The notes under the pieces: generated by a model
What the model was told of the DNA's origin: nothing
The model's input: only the letters and a program-made list of their open reading frames with translations
Databases searched by the model: none
Part shown: positions 32,668 to 41,447 of the stretch, one piece after another
Layout: the number at the start of each line of letters is the position of its first letter
How positions within the stretch are numbered: the stretch's first letter is position 1
Assembly (NCBI RefSeq): GCF_042650125.1
Contig: NZ_JBHSAP010000009.1
Location: 372,001 to 436,000, forward strand
Length of the DNA: 64,000 nucleotides
Direction of reading: 5' to 3'
DNA from: Salinithrix halophila
Lineage (GTDB): Bacteria > Bacillota > Bacilli > Thermoactinomycetales > DSM-45169
Position numbers and translations under genes: made by a program

Positions 32668-34914
32668 TCATTGACGTTTGGAGAGTTGGATGACGCCGCC
32701 CCGGTTCTTTTCTCGCAACACTTTGATCCGCAACCCGTGTTTCGGAAGGACTTTGCCGACCGTTTTAGCTCCGGGCATGGTATAGTTCCGATGATCATCG
32801 AACAGACGGACCCCAGGTTGGCCTGGATACTTCAGGTCTCCATAAGTGAGGTAGTTTTTGATGTCAATAGGAGAGGTTCGGCTGAGACCGAAGGCTGCAT
32901 CTCCCAACTGATAACGATCCGTAGCCGGGTCGGTCCAGTCTTTGTTCCAGTACTGGACTCGCTGATGGGAATCCACAACACCAACCATGCCGTAACCCGG
33001 GTGACCGCTCGTGTTATTGTCTAGGTAACGACCATCATAATACCAGACGACCATTCCTGGATCATAGGTAAGGAAGCTGTCCCCTCGGCGCAGTTTAGCA
33101 AGGCCCTTATCCACGCCGTGATGGGTGCGCCATTCGATCAGATAGTAGTTCGAATGCATGGTGCCGCTTCCGTCAAAGCGAGTAAATCCGGACAGGTCGA
33201 ACTTCGGCTCCTCTTCCGCGCCGTCTTCCAGAACAGTGTTATTATCACTGCTTATCACGATGTTATCCACGTAAAAACCGTCCAACGTCAGACCGCCGTC
33301 GGTAACATACTGGAATTCGAGCTTGATCTTCTTACCCGCAAATTCAGAAAGATCCAGTTCTTCCTTTACCCATTTACCATTCGTGTCATCGTCATAGGCT
33401 TTTAACTCTTTCTTTTCATTGGTAGCCTCGTCGATGACTTGGACATACAAGTAATCGTAACCCGTTTCAATCTGGCGCCAAGAATCGAAGCTGAGGCTTG
33501 CCTTGGAGGCCCCGGTCAAATCGATCGTCTTAGACGTCATCTTGGTATCTAGATTGTCTCCGATGGTGGAATAGTAGGAATACTTCCCGGTTTTCGGCTG
33601 AGTCGGCGGCTTTTTCTCCACTTTAGGCAAATTGATTTTCAGGGTTTTGCCAAACAGATTCTTGCTGACCGCTTCTTTCAAATTCGCTTTCTTTTTCCCT
33701 CGGATATCTTTCAAGTCGATTTCCATCGGGTGTGACCAGTAGCCTCCGAAAGTCGCTTGCAGGAATTGTTTGGACCACGGATCGAAGCCAACCGGTTCCG
33801 TCCCGAGGATTTTGCCATTCCAGCTGCCTCCGGACATGACAGACCAGGAGCCCACTGGAGACCCAAGGCCGGAGCGAGTGGTGTCATACAGATCCGGCAC
33901 GCCGAGGTTATGGGCGTACTCGTGAGCAAACACCCCTACCGCCCCGTCCTCCGGCTGAATCATGTAATCATAGGCTTTCAGGGAAGTCCCCGGAATAGTC
34001 GCCGGCTTCTTCAAGGTCCAACGATGGGACCAGACGGCATCATCCCCGAGCTCTCCTCCGCCTGCTTCTTCCCCGACGCCAGAGTGGACGATCATCAGAT
34101 TATCCAGCCTCCCGTCGGGTTCCATCACATTGCCGTCCCCATCGAGATCATAGGGATCGCGCTGGTCGTACTGATCTTCCTTCCCTTTAATCGCCTTCCC
34201 CACGGACTCCAGTGTCTCCTCCACCAGTTCACGGGGAGCTTTGTCATTATCATTGCGGGCGGGATCATTCCCCCCATAGTACGAAGCGTCATGCTTCGCC
34301 TTCTTCCAGGGAGTAACGGTTCCGTTAACAGCCCAACTGTCGCCGGATTGATCCTGGTAGTATTTCGCCATGGTAGTCAGTTTCAAGCCCTCGGGAGTGG
34401 TATAATTCCGAGGACTGAACAGCATTTTCTGATAGTGGGATTCGCTGAAATCTTTCGTATAGAGCGAACCTCTTTCCTCTTTTATCTGATTATGCTCATA
34501 ATCAGGAAATTCAATCAATGCCACAGCGATATTGTCCGTATGGGCGGCTTTCCCTTTTAGTTGGCCTTTCTCCGCTTTGGTAATCGAACGATCCTGCATT
34601 TTATCCAGCCCTTTTTGGGCTTTCTTCCCATATTTTGTCGATGTATCAACGCCGTTCGGCACGCGGCGCTTTTCCACGTACTTCTGAACGGCTAACTCCA
34701 CTTCTGCTGGTGATGCGCTCTTTTTGATTTTCCCCTTTTTAATCAGTGCTTCAGCCAACCGTTCCGTGTTTACTGAGCCCATGTCCACCTTCTGGTCTGT
34801 GACCTCTCGCCCCGAGGGCTTCGGCTCCGCTGATACCATGGGAGCGGTAGCTACGGCTCCCATCACCAGAGCTGCGGACAACAGCCCAGCTGTCGTTTTA
34901 CCGATTTTCCCCAA
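32668..34914 (-). CDS. inhA: Immune inhibitor A, M6 metalloprotease (copy 2)
   Basis: 748-residue secreted zinc protease. A Sec signal peptide ends MVSA (residue ~29), then a propeptide, then the catalytic M6 domain with HEYAHNLGVPDLYD (zinc His pair and Glu, about residue 340) and a Met turn in WSVMSGGSW. The C-terminal half has a MAM-like/VEG jelly-roll (LSFDSWRQIETGYDYLYVQV) and a further beta domain. Its calcium-type DLDGDGN loop is intact. TTG 34914 follows AAAGGATGAG. InhA enzymes degrade host antimicrobial peptides and matrix proteins in pathogens; here nutrient release is as likely. It is about four-fifths identical to the neighbouring copy by eye. Confidence 0.92.
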   Translation of the reverse strand: MGKIGKTTAGLLSAALVMGAVATAPMVSAEPKPSGREVTDQKVDMGSVNTERLAEALIKKGKIKKSASPAEVELAVQKYVEKRRVPNGVDTSTKYGKKAQKGLDKMQDRSITKAEKGQLKGKAAHTDNIAVALIEFPDYEHNQIKEERGSLYTKDFSESHYQKMLFSPRNYTTPEGLKLTTMAKYYQDQSGDSWAVNGTVTPWKKAKHDASYYGGNDPARNDNDKAPRELVEETLESVGKAIKGKEDQYDQRDPYDLDGDGNVMEPDGRLDNLMIVHSGVGEEAGGGELGDDAVWSHRWTLKKPATIPGTSLKAYDYMIQPEDGAVGVFAHEYAHNLGVPDLYDTTRSGLGSPVGSWSVMSGGSWNGKILGTEPVGFDPWSKQFLQATFGGYWSHPMEIDLKDIRGKKKANLKEAVSKNLFGKTLKINLPKVEKKPPTQPKTGKYSYYSTIGDNLDTKMTSKTIDLTGASKASLSFDSWRQIETGYDYLYVQVIDEATNEKKELKAYDDDTNGKWVKEELDLSEFAGKKIKLEFQYVTDGGLTLDGFYVDNIVISSDNNTVLEDGAEEEPKFDLSGFTRFDGSGTMHSNYYLIEWRTHHGVDKGLAKLRRGDSFLTYDPGMVVWYYDGRYLDNNTSGHPGYGMVGVVDSHQRVQYWNKDWTDPATDRYQLGDAAFGLSRTSPIDIKNYLTYGDLKYPGQPGVRLFDDHRNYTMPGAKTVGKVLPKHGLRIKVLREKNRGGVIQLSKRQ

Positions 34915-34982
34915 ATGATCTCATCCTTTCCCTATCACGATTTAACCCCTTCGAATAAAGGGAGCAGGGTAAAAAGGCCCTC

Positions 34983-35010
34983 CGTCCCAATATTGCGATA
35001 TATGAAATTC
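34983..35010 (-). promoter_or_regulatory. Conserved element upstream of inhA copy 2
   Basis: TCCCAATATTGCGATATATGAAATTC, in parts CCCAATATTGC and ATGAAATTC, recurs in nearly identical form upstream of the other copy at 37576-37601, about 80-90 bases before each start. It contains the palindrome CAATATTG. It may be a shared promoter or operator. Confidence 0.4.
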
Positions 35011-35160
35011 TCCACAAGACTTCAAAAATCCTTTAGTTTGGGAGAAATATTTTTTATAAAACAAAAAATGACACTACGCTTGGCTACTGTCAACCATCAG
35101 CTATTTATAAAGGTAGGCACCGGAACAAGATTAAAAAGCTTAATACTTCCTAAATGAACG

Positions 35161-35200
35161 AAAAAAACCCTCCACCCACTTTTAGGGGATGGAGCGGTTT
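35161..35200 (-). terminator. Terminator of inhA copy 1
   Basis: AAAACCCTCCACCC / GGGATGGAGCGGTTTT, followed by T residues on the minus strand. Closely related to the hairpin after copy 2. Confidence 0.65.
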
Positions 35201-35238
35201 TGGAAAGGGAAAAAACCGTATGATCCCTTATTGAGAGA

Positions 35239-37500
35239 TCATTGACGTTTAGAGAGTTGGATGACGCCGCCCCGATTCTTTTCTCGCAGCACTTTAATCC
35301 GCAAGCCGTGCTTTGGAAGGACTTTGCCGACCTCTTTAGCTCCAGGCATAGTGTAGTTCCGATGATCGTTGAAAAGAGGAACACCCGGCTGGCCTCGATA
35401 CTTCATGTCTCCGTAATTCAGGTAGTTTTTGATGTTGATGGGAGAGGTTCTGCTGAGACCGAAGGCCGCATCTCCCACTTGGTAGCGATCTGTAGCCGGG
35501 TTGGTCCAGTCTTTATTCCAATACTGGACTCGCTGATGGGAATCCACGACACCAACCATGCCGTAACCCGGATGCTCGCTCGTTCGATTGTTCGCGTAAC
35601 GACCGTCATAAAACCAGACGACCATGCCGGGATCATAGGTAAGGAAGCTGTCCCCCCGGCGCAATTTGGCAAGACCCTTATCCACACCGTGATGGGTACG
35701 CCATTCGACCAAATAGTAGCTCGGATGCAAAGTGTTGCTTCCATCAAAGCGGGTAAATCCGGACAGGTCGAAGTTCGCCTTCGATGGGTCTTCCGCTCCG
35801 TCTTCCAGAACTGTCTTGTTGTCACCGGTTACAGCGATGTTATCCACGTAAAAACCATCTAACGCTAAACCACCATCGGTAACATACTGGAACTCGAGCT
35901 TGATCTTCTTCCCCGCGAAGGCGGAAAGATCCAGATTTTCCGTTACCCACTTGCCTTTCGTGTCATCATCGTAGGCTTTCAATTGTTTCTTTGCTTGGGT
36001 GGCCTCATCAATAACATTGACATAGAGGTAATCGTAACCCTTTTCAATCTGGCGCCAAGAATCAAAGCTGAGGCTGGCCTTGGAGACCCCGGTCAAATCG
36101 ATCGTCTTGGAGGTCATCTTAGTATCTAGATCGTTCCCGACCGTGGAGAAATAGGAATACTTCCCGGTTTTCGGCTGAGTCGGCGGCTTTTTCTCCACAT
36201 CGGGCAGGTTGATCTTCAGCAATTTGCCAGAGAGTTTCTTGTTGACCGCTTCTTTCAAATCCACTTTTTTCTTACCCTGGATATCTTTCAAGTCGATTTC
36301 CATCGGGTGTGACCAGTAACCTCCATAAGTCGCCTGTAGAAACTCCTTGGACCACGGGTCGAAACCTACCGGTTCCGTCCCGAGGATTTCGCCATTCCAG
36401 CTACCCGCGGACATGAGAGACCAGCAGCCCACCGGAGACCCGAGTTTATCTTTATCCTCTTTATTGGTGTCATAGAGGTCCGGCAAGCCGAGGTTATGGC
36501 CGTACTCGTGAGAAAACACCCCTACAGCCCCGTCTTCCGGCTGAATCATGTAATCATAAGCTTTCAGCGAAGTCCCCGGGATAGTCACCGGATTCTTTAG
36601 GGTCCAACGATGCGACCAGATGGCATCCTCACCGAGATCTCCTCCGCCCGCATCTTCTCCGACACCGGAGTGGACGACCATTAGGTTATCCAGCCTCCCG
36701 TCGGGTTCCATCACATTGCTGTCCCCATCGAGATCATAGGGGTCGCGCTGGTCATATTGGGCTTCCTTGCCTTTGATCGCCTTCCCCACGGAATCCAATG
36801 TCTCCACCACCAATTCACGGGGAGCTTTGTCGTCATCATTGTTGGCAGGGTCGTTCTCCCCATAGTACGCCGCGTTGTGCTTCGCCTTCATCCAGGGAGT
36901 CACCGTTCCGTCAACCGTCCAGGTTCCACCGGATTGTTTCTTATAATATTTGGCCATGGTAGTCAGCTTGAGTCCCTCGGGAGTGGTATAATTCCGGGGA
37001 CTGAACAGCATTTTCCGATAGTGGGATTCGCTGAAATCTTTCGTGTAGAGCGAACCTTTTTCCTCTTTGAGTTTATTGTGCGTATAATCAGGAAATTCAA
37101 CCAATGCCACGGCGATATTATCCGTATGGGTAGCTTTCCCTTTACGTTTGCCTTTCGCCGCTTTGGCAATCGAACGAGCCTGCATTTTCTTCAGCCCTTT
37201 TTGGGCTTTCTTACCAAACTTCGTCGAGGTGTCAACACCGTTCGGAATGTTGCGCTCTTCCACGTACTTCTGAACGGCTTGCTCTACTTCCGCTGGGGAA
37301 GTATTCTTTTTGATTTCACCCCGTTTGATCAATGCTTTACCCAACCGCTCCGTGTTCACCGAGCCCATGTCCACATTCTTGTCTGTGACCTCCCGCCCTG
37401 AAGGCTTCGGTTCCGCCGATACCATGGGAGCGGTAGCTACAGCTCCCATCACCAGCGCTGCAGACAACAGCCCAGCCGTCGTTTTACCGATTTTTAACAA
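35239..37500 (-). CDS. inhA: Immune inhibitor A, M6 metalloprotease (copy 1)
   Basis: 753 residues with the same architecture as the downstream copy: signal peptide, propeptide, M6 catalytic domain with HEYGHNLGLPDLYD, WSLMSAGSW Met turn, DLDGDSN loop and C-terminal beta domains (LSFDSWRQIEKGYDYLYVNV). A small insertion after the zinc motif (NKEDKDKLG) distinguishes it. TTG 37500 follows AGGATGAGG. The two genes are tandem, each with its own upstream element and terminator, so they arose by duplication and are probably transcribed separately. Confidence 0.92.
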   Translation of the reverse strand: MLKIGKTTAGLLSAALVMGAVATAPMVSAEPKPSGREVTDKNVDMGSVNTERLGKALIKRGEIKKNTSPAEVEQAVQKYVEERNIPNGVDTSTKFGKKAQKGLKKMQARSIAKAAKGKRKGKATHTDNIAVALVEFPDYTHNKLKEEKGSLYTKDFSESHYRKMLFSPRNYTTPEGLKLTTMAKYYKKQSGGTWTVDGTVTPWMKAKHNAAYYGENDPANNDDDKAPRELVVETLDSVGKAIKGKEAQYDQRDPYDLDGDSNVMEPDGRLDNLMVVHSGVGEDAGGGDLGEDAIWSHRWTLKNPVTIPGTSLKAYDYMIQPEDGAVGVFSHEYGHNLGLPDLYDTNKEDKDKLGSPVGCWSLMSAGSWNGEILGTEPVGFDPWSKEFLQATYGGYWSHPMEIDLKDIQGKKKVDLKEAVNKKLSGKLLKINLPDVEKKPPTQPKTGKYSYFSTVGNDLDTKMTSKTIDLTGVSKASLSFDSWRQIEKGYDYLYVNVIDEATQAKKQLKAYDDDTKGKWVTENLDLSAFAGKKIKLEFQYVTDGGLALDGFYVDNIAVTGDNKTVLEDGAEDPSKANFDLSGFTRFDGSNTLHPSYYLVEWRTHHGVDKGLAKLRRGDSFLTYDPGMVVWFYDGRYANNRTSEHPGYGMVGVVDSHQRVQYWNKDWTNPATDRYQVGDAAFGLSRTSPINIKNYLNYGDMKYRGQPGVPLFNDHRNYTMPGAKEVGKVLPKHGLRIKVLREKNRGGVIQLSKRQ

Positions 37501-37575
37501 ATGACCTCATCCTTTCCCTATCGATGTTTGACCCCTTTGCATACGGGTGACGGGTACAAAGGCTCAGGCACCCCA

Positions 37576-37601
37576 TCCCAATATTGCAATAAATGAAATT
37601 C
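37576..37601 (-). promoter_or_regulatory. Conserved element upstream of inhA copy 1
   Basis: CCCAATATTGCAATAAATGAAATTC, split as CCCAATATTGC and ATGAAATTC; counterpart of 34983-35010. The remainder of 37602-37796 holds an A/T-rich hairpin near 37614-37646 (AAAAAACC/GGTTTTTT), possibly the end of the MFS transcript, and nothing else. Confidence 0.4.
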
Positions 37602-37796
37602 TTCATGATAATTAAAAAACCCTCCTAAAAAGGAAAAGGTTTTTTCACATAAAATATGACAGATCCTCCTACGTGCTACCAACCACCGGATAACGGTTCA
37701 TCAGCGTTTTTGCCCGAGGGGCCCATGGACTCGAACAGTACAAGTGGTGTGCCTGCTACAACTCTCCTTGTAATGATATTGTAATGGCTATAATAT

Positions 37797-39110
37797 TTAA
37801 GGCAAAACTTTACCCAATATTTCTCCTCTCCTTTCGGCCGGAATCGGCGGCCTTTTTTCCAGGCGCCGGAACAAGACATGGTAAACCCAGGCGCTAATGA
37901 ATGCAATAACACCAAGAACGAGGAAAGTCCAGGCATGCCCCACCCAGGAGGCGAGGGGAATGGCGAAGGGCGCCAAGGTCCGTCCGATGGAGAAACGAAG
38001 GCTGGCAGCAGCAAAGTACTGACCACGCATATGCTCCGGCGCTAGCTCGGCGACAAAGCTTTCCTGGAGACCTACCACCGCCAGTTCGCCCGCAGTCAGA
38101 AGAACAACGGCAATGACAGCAACCCACAGGTTGGATGAACTACCGAGGACAAGCATTGAAAGACCATAGAGAATGGAAGAGACAATGAAGACATTCCCTT
38201 CCCGGTAACGAGTGATCCAGCGGGTAACCCAGACAGTAAATAGGACCACGAGAAAACCGTTTTCCGCCACCAGCCAGCCAAAAAAGGCAGCACCCCCGGT
38301 TTCGATACTCCACTGACCAACGGCGACAAGCGTTTGAACCGGCACGGCTTCCGTCACGTAGACAGCGATCGCTAGGTCCAGTTGCATAAATGTCTGAGCT
38401 ACCAAGATACCCGCCAGGATAAACAGCATGAAGTTTCGGTCCGCAACAATGACACGGTAATCCTTCAGTTGCTGAAAGAGGAAATGATGCCACTTCATCC
38501 TTTTCCCTTCGGGGAGCCTCCCCGACTCTTCCTGGCGGGGCACGGTTTCCCGGATATAGCCGCCAATAAGAACCGTCAACATCAGGGAAGCTGCTGCAGC
38601 AAAGAGAAGCAGTTCAAAACGATAGGCAAAAAAGAACAGTCCACCTATGATCGGACCAATAACTACCGCTACGTTGATCGCCGTATAGAAAACAGCGAAC
38701 ACCTCGTTTCGATCCTTCGGTTCGACCAGATCCGCCACCATCGCATGACTGGCGGGCCAATACAGGGAACCGAATACACCTAAAGCCGTAAAACAGGCAA
38801 AAGTCAACAAGGGGGAGTGATACCAGGGGGAGTTTGCAACGGCGAACAGTAAGAATGCGATTCCCTCTCCCGCTGAAGCAATCAACATCATGCGGCGGCG
38901 CCCGAAGCGGTCGGCACACCATCCGCCGATCAGGTTGGCGAATACACCCACCAGTTGGGACAGAATCAATAACCCGCCAGCGGCCCCCTTACCAAAAGAC
39001 TCGGAGAAATAGACAGCCATAAAAGGGAAAAAGGTCCAGAACAGGACATTGATCACGCCTTCCCCTAGCAACCGGACCTTTAGGTTCCGATCCCAATCTC
39101 TCCAAGACAT
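37797..39110 (-). CDS. MFS transporter
   Basis: 437 residues with twelve predicted membrane helices. The loop 2-3 motif CADRFGRRRMMLIASAGEG is typical of the major facilitator superfamily; a second similar loop is near residue 270. The closest type appears to be the drug/proton antiporter group (YttB/MDR-like), but the substrate is unknown. ATG 39110 follows GGAGGGAGAACG; the frame is open for 74 codons upstream, overlapping a terminator, and that part is not protein-like. Confidence 0.85.
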   Translation of the reverse strand: MSWRDWDRNLKVRLLGEGVINVLFWTFFPFMAVYFSESFGKGAAGGLLILSQLVGVFANLIGGWCADRFGRRRMMLIASAGEGIAFLLFAVANSPWYHSPLLTFACFTALGVFGSLYWPASHAMVADLVEPKDRNEVFAVFYTAINVAVVIGPIIGGLFFFAYRFELLLFAAAASLMLTVLIGGYIRETVPRQEESGRLPEGKRMKWHHFLFQQLKDYRVIVADRNFMLFILAGILVAQTFMQLDLAIAVYVTEAVPVQTLVAVGQWSIETGGAAFFGWLVAENGFLVVLFTVWVTRWITRYREGNVFIVSSILYGLSMLVLGSSSNLWVAVIAVVLLTAGELAVVGLQESFVAELAPEHMRGQYFAAASLRFSIGRTLAPFAIPLASWVGHAWTFLVLGVIAFISAWVYHVLFRRLEKRPPIPAERRGEILGKVLP

Positions 39111-39145
39111 CGTTCTCCCTCCTTTTTCTCTGTTTTTTTCCAACA

Positions 39146-39187
39146 AAAAAAGGGCCCCAGACAGGATATATCCCTGTCTGGGGCCCC
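39146..39187 (-). terminator. Strong terminator of the 52-residue gene
   Basis: Perfect GGGCCCCAGACAGG / CCTGTCTGGGGCCC hairpin followed by seven T on the minus strand, separating the small gene from the MFS gene. Confidence 0.9.
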
Positions 39188-39207
39188 GTGGCCAAATCGA
39201 TGGAGGT

Positions 39208-39366
39208 TTATAAAGCTCCATAAAGAGGCGGCGACGGGTTGGGAAAGGGATCCTGCCATGGAATACGGGTAAACGCGGACACATGCCCTCCCTGGAATAT
39301 CGCAAAGGGGCGCAGACGTACAAGGATATCATTGATATCTTTAACGCTCGTTTTCTTGATTCCCAT
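39208..39366 (-). CDS. Hypothetical 52-residue protein
   Basis: ATG 39366 is preceded by GGAGGTGAAAGG, and a very strong terminator follows 20 bases after the stop, so the gene is well delimited although short. The product starts MGIKKTSVKDINDILVRLRP and ends in a Pro/Trp-rich tail (PWQDPFPNPSPPLYGAL). The first half is a basic amphipathic helix. No family recognised. It lies just downstream of the truncated DUF4166 gene on the same strand, which may once have shared its transcript. Confidence 0.5.
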   Translation of the reverse strand: MGIKKTSVKDINDILVRLRPFAIFQGGHVSAFTRIPWQDPFPNPSPPLYGAL

Positions 39367-39457
39367 GATCCCTTTCACCTCCGTCCATGCTTAAAAAATG
39401 GTTATTTTTCATTTTATCGAAACCCATCGCTCCCGGCAATACCTAATTTTTCATTTC

Positions 39458-39928
39458 TCATTCCCTCCATTCCGTCCGAAGGGGTTTCACATCCGACGGA
39501 ATTCGCTCCGAAGCGCATCGAATAACATTCGCACGGAAGCTCCCCTGGTATCCAAAAACCGGGCCGAAGAGCGGGTTCGTCACCAGCACGCGGATCCGGT
39601 ACCGTTCCGCTTCCTCGTCATACCATTCGCATACCTCCGCTTCCCCGGTAAGCCAGCGGGGGAAGCGGAATTGGACTCCCCCCTCGTAAAAGCGTTGTTC
39701 TTTCGAACGAAGATATAGACCCCCATTGGGGGCGACGGAGAGTTGGATATCCACTGCCAGGTGTTGATGGGTTCCCAGGTAGTCCACGACCACCCCCCTC
39801 TGACGGCTGTAAATCATTGTGGCGTCAAAACGTCGAACCCGATCCCCTAAGTGAAACCGCCGGGACCAGGTGACCGTCTCCCGTCCATAGGGATCCCGGT
39901 AGGCGAAATTACGGACTGTAAAAGGAAT
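39458..39928 (-). pseudogene. DUF4166 protein, N-terminus lost at a TnpB element
   Basis: From the element boundary the frame reads IPFTVRNFAYRDPYGRETVT, then RRFDATMIYSRQRGVVVDYL and VCEWYDEEAERYRIRVLVTN. This is the C-terminal two thirds of a DUF4166 domain protein (function unknown). The normal N-terminal ~60-70 residues are missing. An open frame continues upstream to 40039, but those codons belong to the right end of the mobile element. No DUF4166 start was found on the far side of the element, so insertion was accompanied or followed by loss of the 5' part. Confidence 0.7.
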
Positions 39929-39929
39929 T

Positions 39930-40086
39930 TGAGACTCCACACGCCTGAAGGCGTGGGATTCTTGGGTAGTTAGCGTTCTCAGTCCATTTCTGTTTCGAAC
40001 AACTCCCAAGTTGAGGGCGGTCTCATCAGCCCGTCCCATGCAGTTAGAAGTGTACCCACATGGGCGGCGTACCTGTTACCAGTACG
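39930..40086 (-). ncRNA. Probable omega-RNA (reRNA) of TnpB
   Basis: The ~155 bases between the tnpB stop and the right end are rich in stems (GCGTAC/GTACGC, CATGGG-type arms, and the final CCACGCC/GGCGTGTGG hairpin). By analogy with ISDra2 and related elements this transcript end forms the guide scaffold. The guide would start at 39928 and run into the DUF4166 remnant (first bases ATTCCTTTTACAG). Assigned from position and structure, not from expression data. Confidence 0.5.
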
Positions 40087-41142
40087 CTAGGCGGCAAGGC
40101 CCGATATCGCTTTTCCAATATTCATGGCTCCGTTTAGATCGGCATGGCAATCGTAGCCGCATTTCCTACACTGAAAACGAAGACCCTGTCGGTTCCGCTT
40201 CTCCCTGTGTCCACATTTACAGGTCTGGCTCGTGTATTCGGGATTCACTTCTTCATAGCGGATTCCAGCCATTTCCGCCTTATATTGAATAAACGATTTC
40301 AATTGATAGAATGCCCATGAATGCAGGCTTCTTCCGGGATCTTTTTTTGACTTGGCTCGGTTACGGATAGCCGTCAGGTCTTCCATGCGGATCGTTCCCA
40401 CACCGTGGGTGATCGCAAAGTTAACCAACTGACGGCTGATTTGATGATTCAGGTTCTTCATCCAGCTGGATTCTTTGTTCTTGGATTGACGGATTGCTTG
40501 TAGTTTCTTGTTCTTTCCGAGTTTCCTCCTTCGCGAGAAAAAGGAGCGCCGAACAAAGGCACAAGGACTTCCTTTGAAAAACAGCGATTTTGTCCCCACA
40601 CTACTGACAGCGAGGTAGCGAAGTCCTACATCAATCCCCATGACTTTTTTCTTTGCAGTCGCTTCCACTTCCCATGTGATGGGGAGAGCCATATACCATT
40701 TCCGCTTCTTTTGATAGAGCTTTGCCGCTCCCATTTTCACCGACCCATTCACGATCTTCTCTAACCACACTTGCTGAAAGGGACGTGTGACCACAGGGAC
40801 GCCAATCCTTTTTTCGAGTGTAGGAAAGGATACCGTATAGAAAGCTCCGCTTTTTTCTACCTTGACATTTTGATTATTGAAGCCACACCACATCTTGCGA
40901 AATGCTTTCGCTCGTTGCTTTTTCTTCTGGGACTTCACTTCGCGAATCGTTTGATTCACCACCGCAGACGGGAAGCGCTTCATGGAGAAATTTTTAAAAA
41001 TCTTGCTGGTTGCCTGGTTGACCTCGGGATGTAGGAGGAGCCAATTAGCAAATTCGGTATTGATCGCAGTCATTTGCTGATACATGGTTTGTTTCGCTGC
41101 CGTTGGCTTAAACAGCTCTAGCCGCAGTGTGATCGTGGGCAT
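40087..41142 (-). CDS. tnpB: RNA-guided nuclease TnpB
   Basis: 351 residues. An N-terminal OrfB_IS605 helix-turn-helix/wedge part is followed by a split RuvC-like nuclease with all three acidic residues in place: D171 in GIDVGLRY, E254 in TIRMEDLTAI and D335 in CHADLNGAM. The zinc ribbon has Cys308-Lys-Cys310 and Cys325-x-x-Cys328 (TCKCGHRE, FQCRKCGYD), so the first pair is CxC rather than CxxC. TnpB cleaves DNA next to a short motif using an omega-RNA and helps retain the element at its donor site. Full length and intact motifs suggest activity. ATG 41142 follows AAGGGGGTGATGAA. Confidence 0.9.
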   Translation of the reverse strand: MPTITLRLELFKPTAAKQTMYQQMTAINTEFANWLLLHPEVNQATSKIFKNFSMKRFPSAVVNQTIREVKSQKKKQRAKAFRKMWCGFNNQNVKVEKSGAFYTVSFPTLEKRIGVPVVTRPFQQVWLEKIVNGSVKMGAAKLYQKKRKWYMALPITWEVEATAKKKVMGIDVGLRYLAVSSVGTKSLFFKGSPCAFVRRSFFSRRRKLGKNKKLQAIRQSKNKESSWMKNLNHQISRQLVNFAITHGVGTIRMEDLTAIRNRAKSKKDPGRSLHSWAFYQLKSFIQYKAEMAGIRYEEVNPEYTSQTCKCGHREKRNRQGLRFQCRKCGYDCHADLNGAMNIGKAISGLAA

Positions 41143-41447
41143 TTCATCACCCCCTTGTTTTTTCTCTTCGATATTCTTGTTCTATATGTTCATTTTATAT
41201 CCTTTACACTGCAACAAAGATAAGAAAAAGATGGTTGCTCTGTTCACCCCCTAAAAAGCAGGGGGTATTGAGCAACGCCGCCTTTCATCCTACGATTGAA
41301 ACCGTGGGCTTTCAGCCGGCTAATTCTGTAAAACGAGAGAGGGGGGAGAAACCGCTTTCCCCCCAAGGCGTGGACGGAGGCGAAAGGTCGTGGTATCGTA
41401 TGAATACATCACTCATACATCTCCCAGAGGGAGGAGCACAGGCACTC

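Larger units (their letters stand above)
39929..41328 (-). mobile_element. IS200/IS605-type element carrying only tnpB
   Basis: About 1.4 kb. The left end on the minus strand starts after TTTTAC with two hairpins (CCCACGGTTT/AATCGTAGG-like and GTTGCTC...CCCCCT...AGGGGG...GAGCAAC, 41233-41277), the same plan as at 12.3 kb. The right end finishes ATCCCACGCCTTCAGGCGTG plus TGGAGTCTCAA at 39929. There is no tnpA gene, so mobility would need a transposase from elsewhere. Boundaries are inferred from the copies in this window. Confidence 0.75.

Noticed and set aside
32668..37500. Possibility that the two inhA genes are an assembly duplication.
   Set aside because: They differ at many positions, in length, and in flanking DNA, so both are real copies.
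41235..41447. N-terminal extension of the aminotransferase frame.
   Set aside because: It runs through the left-end hairpins of the TnpB element and is not aminotransferase-like; the ribosome binding site supports a start at 41448.
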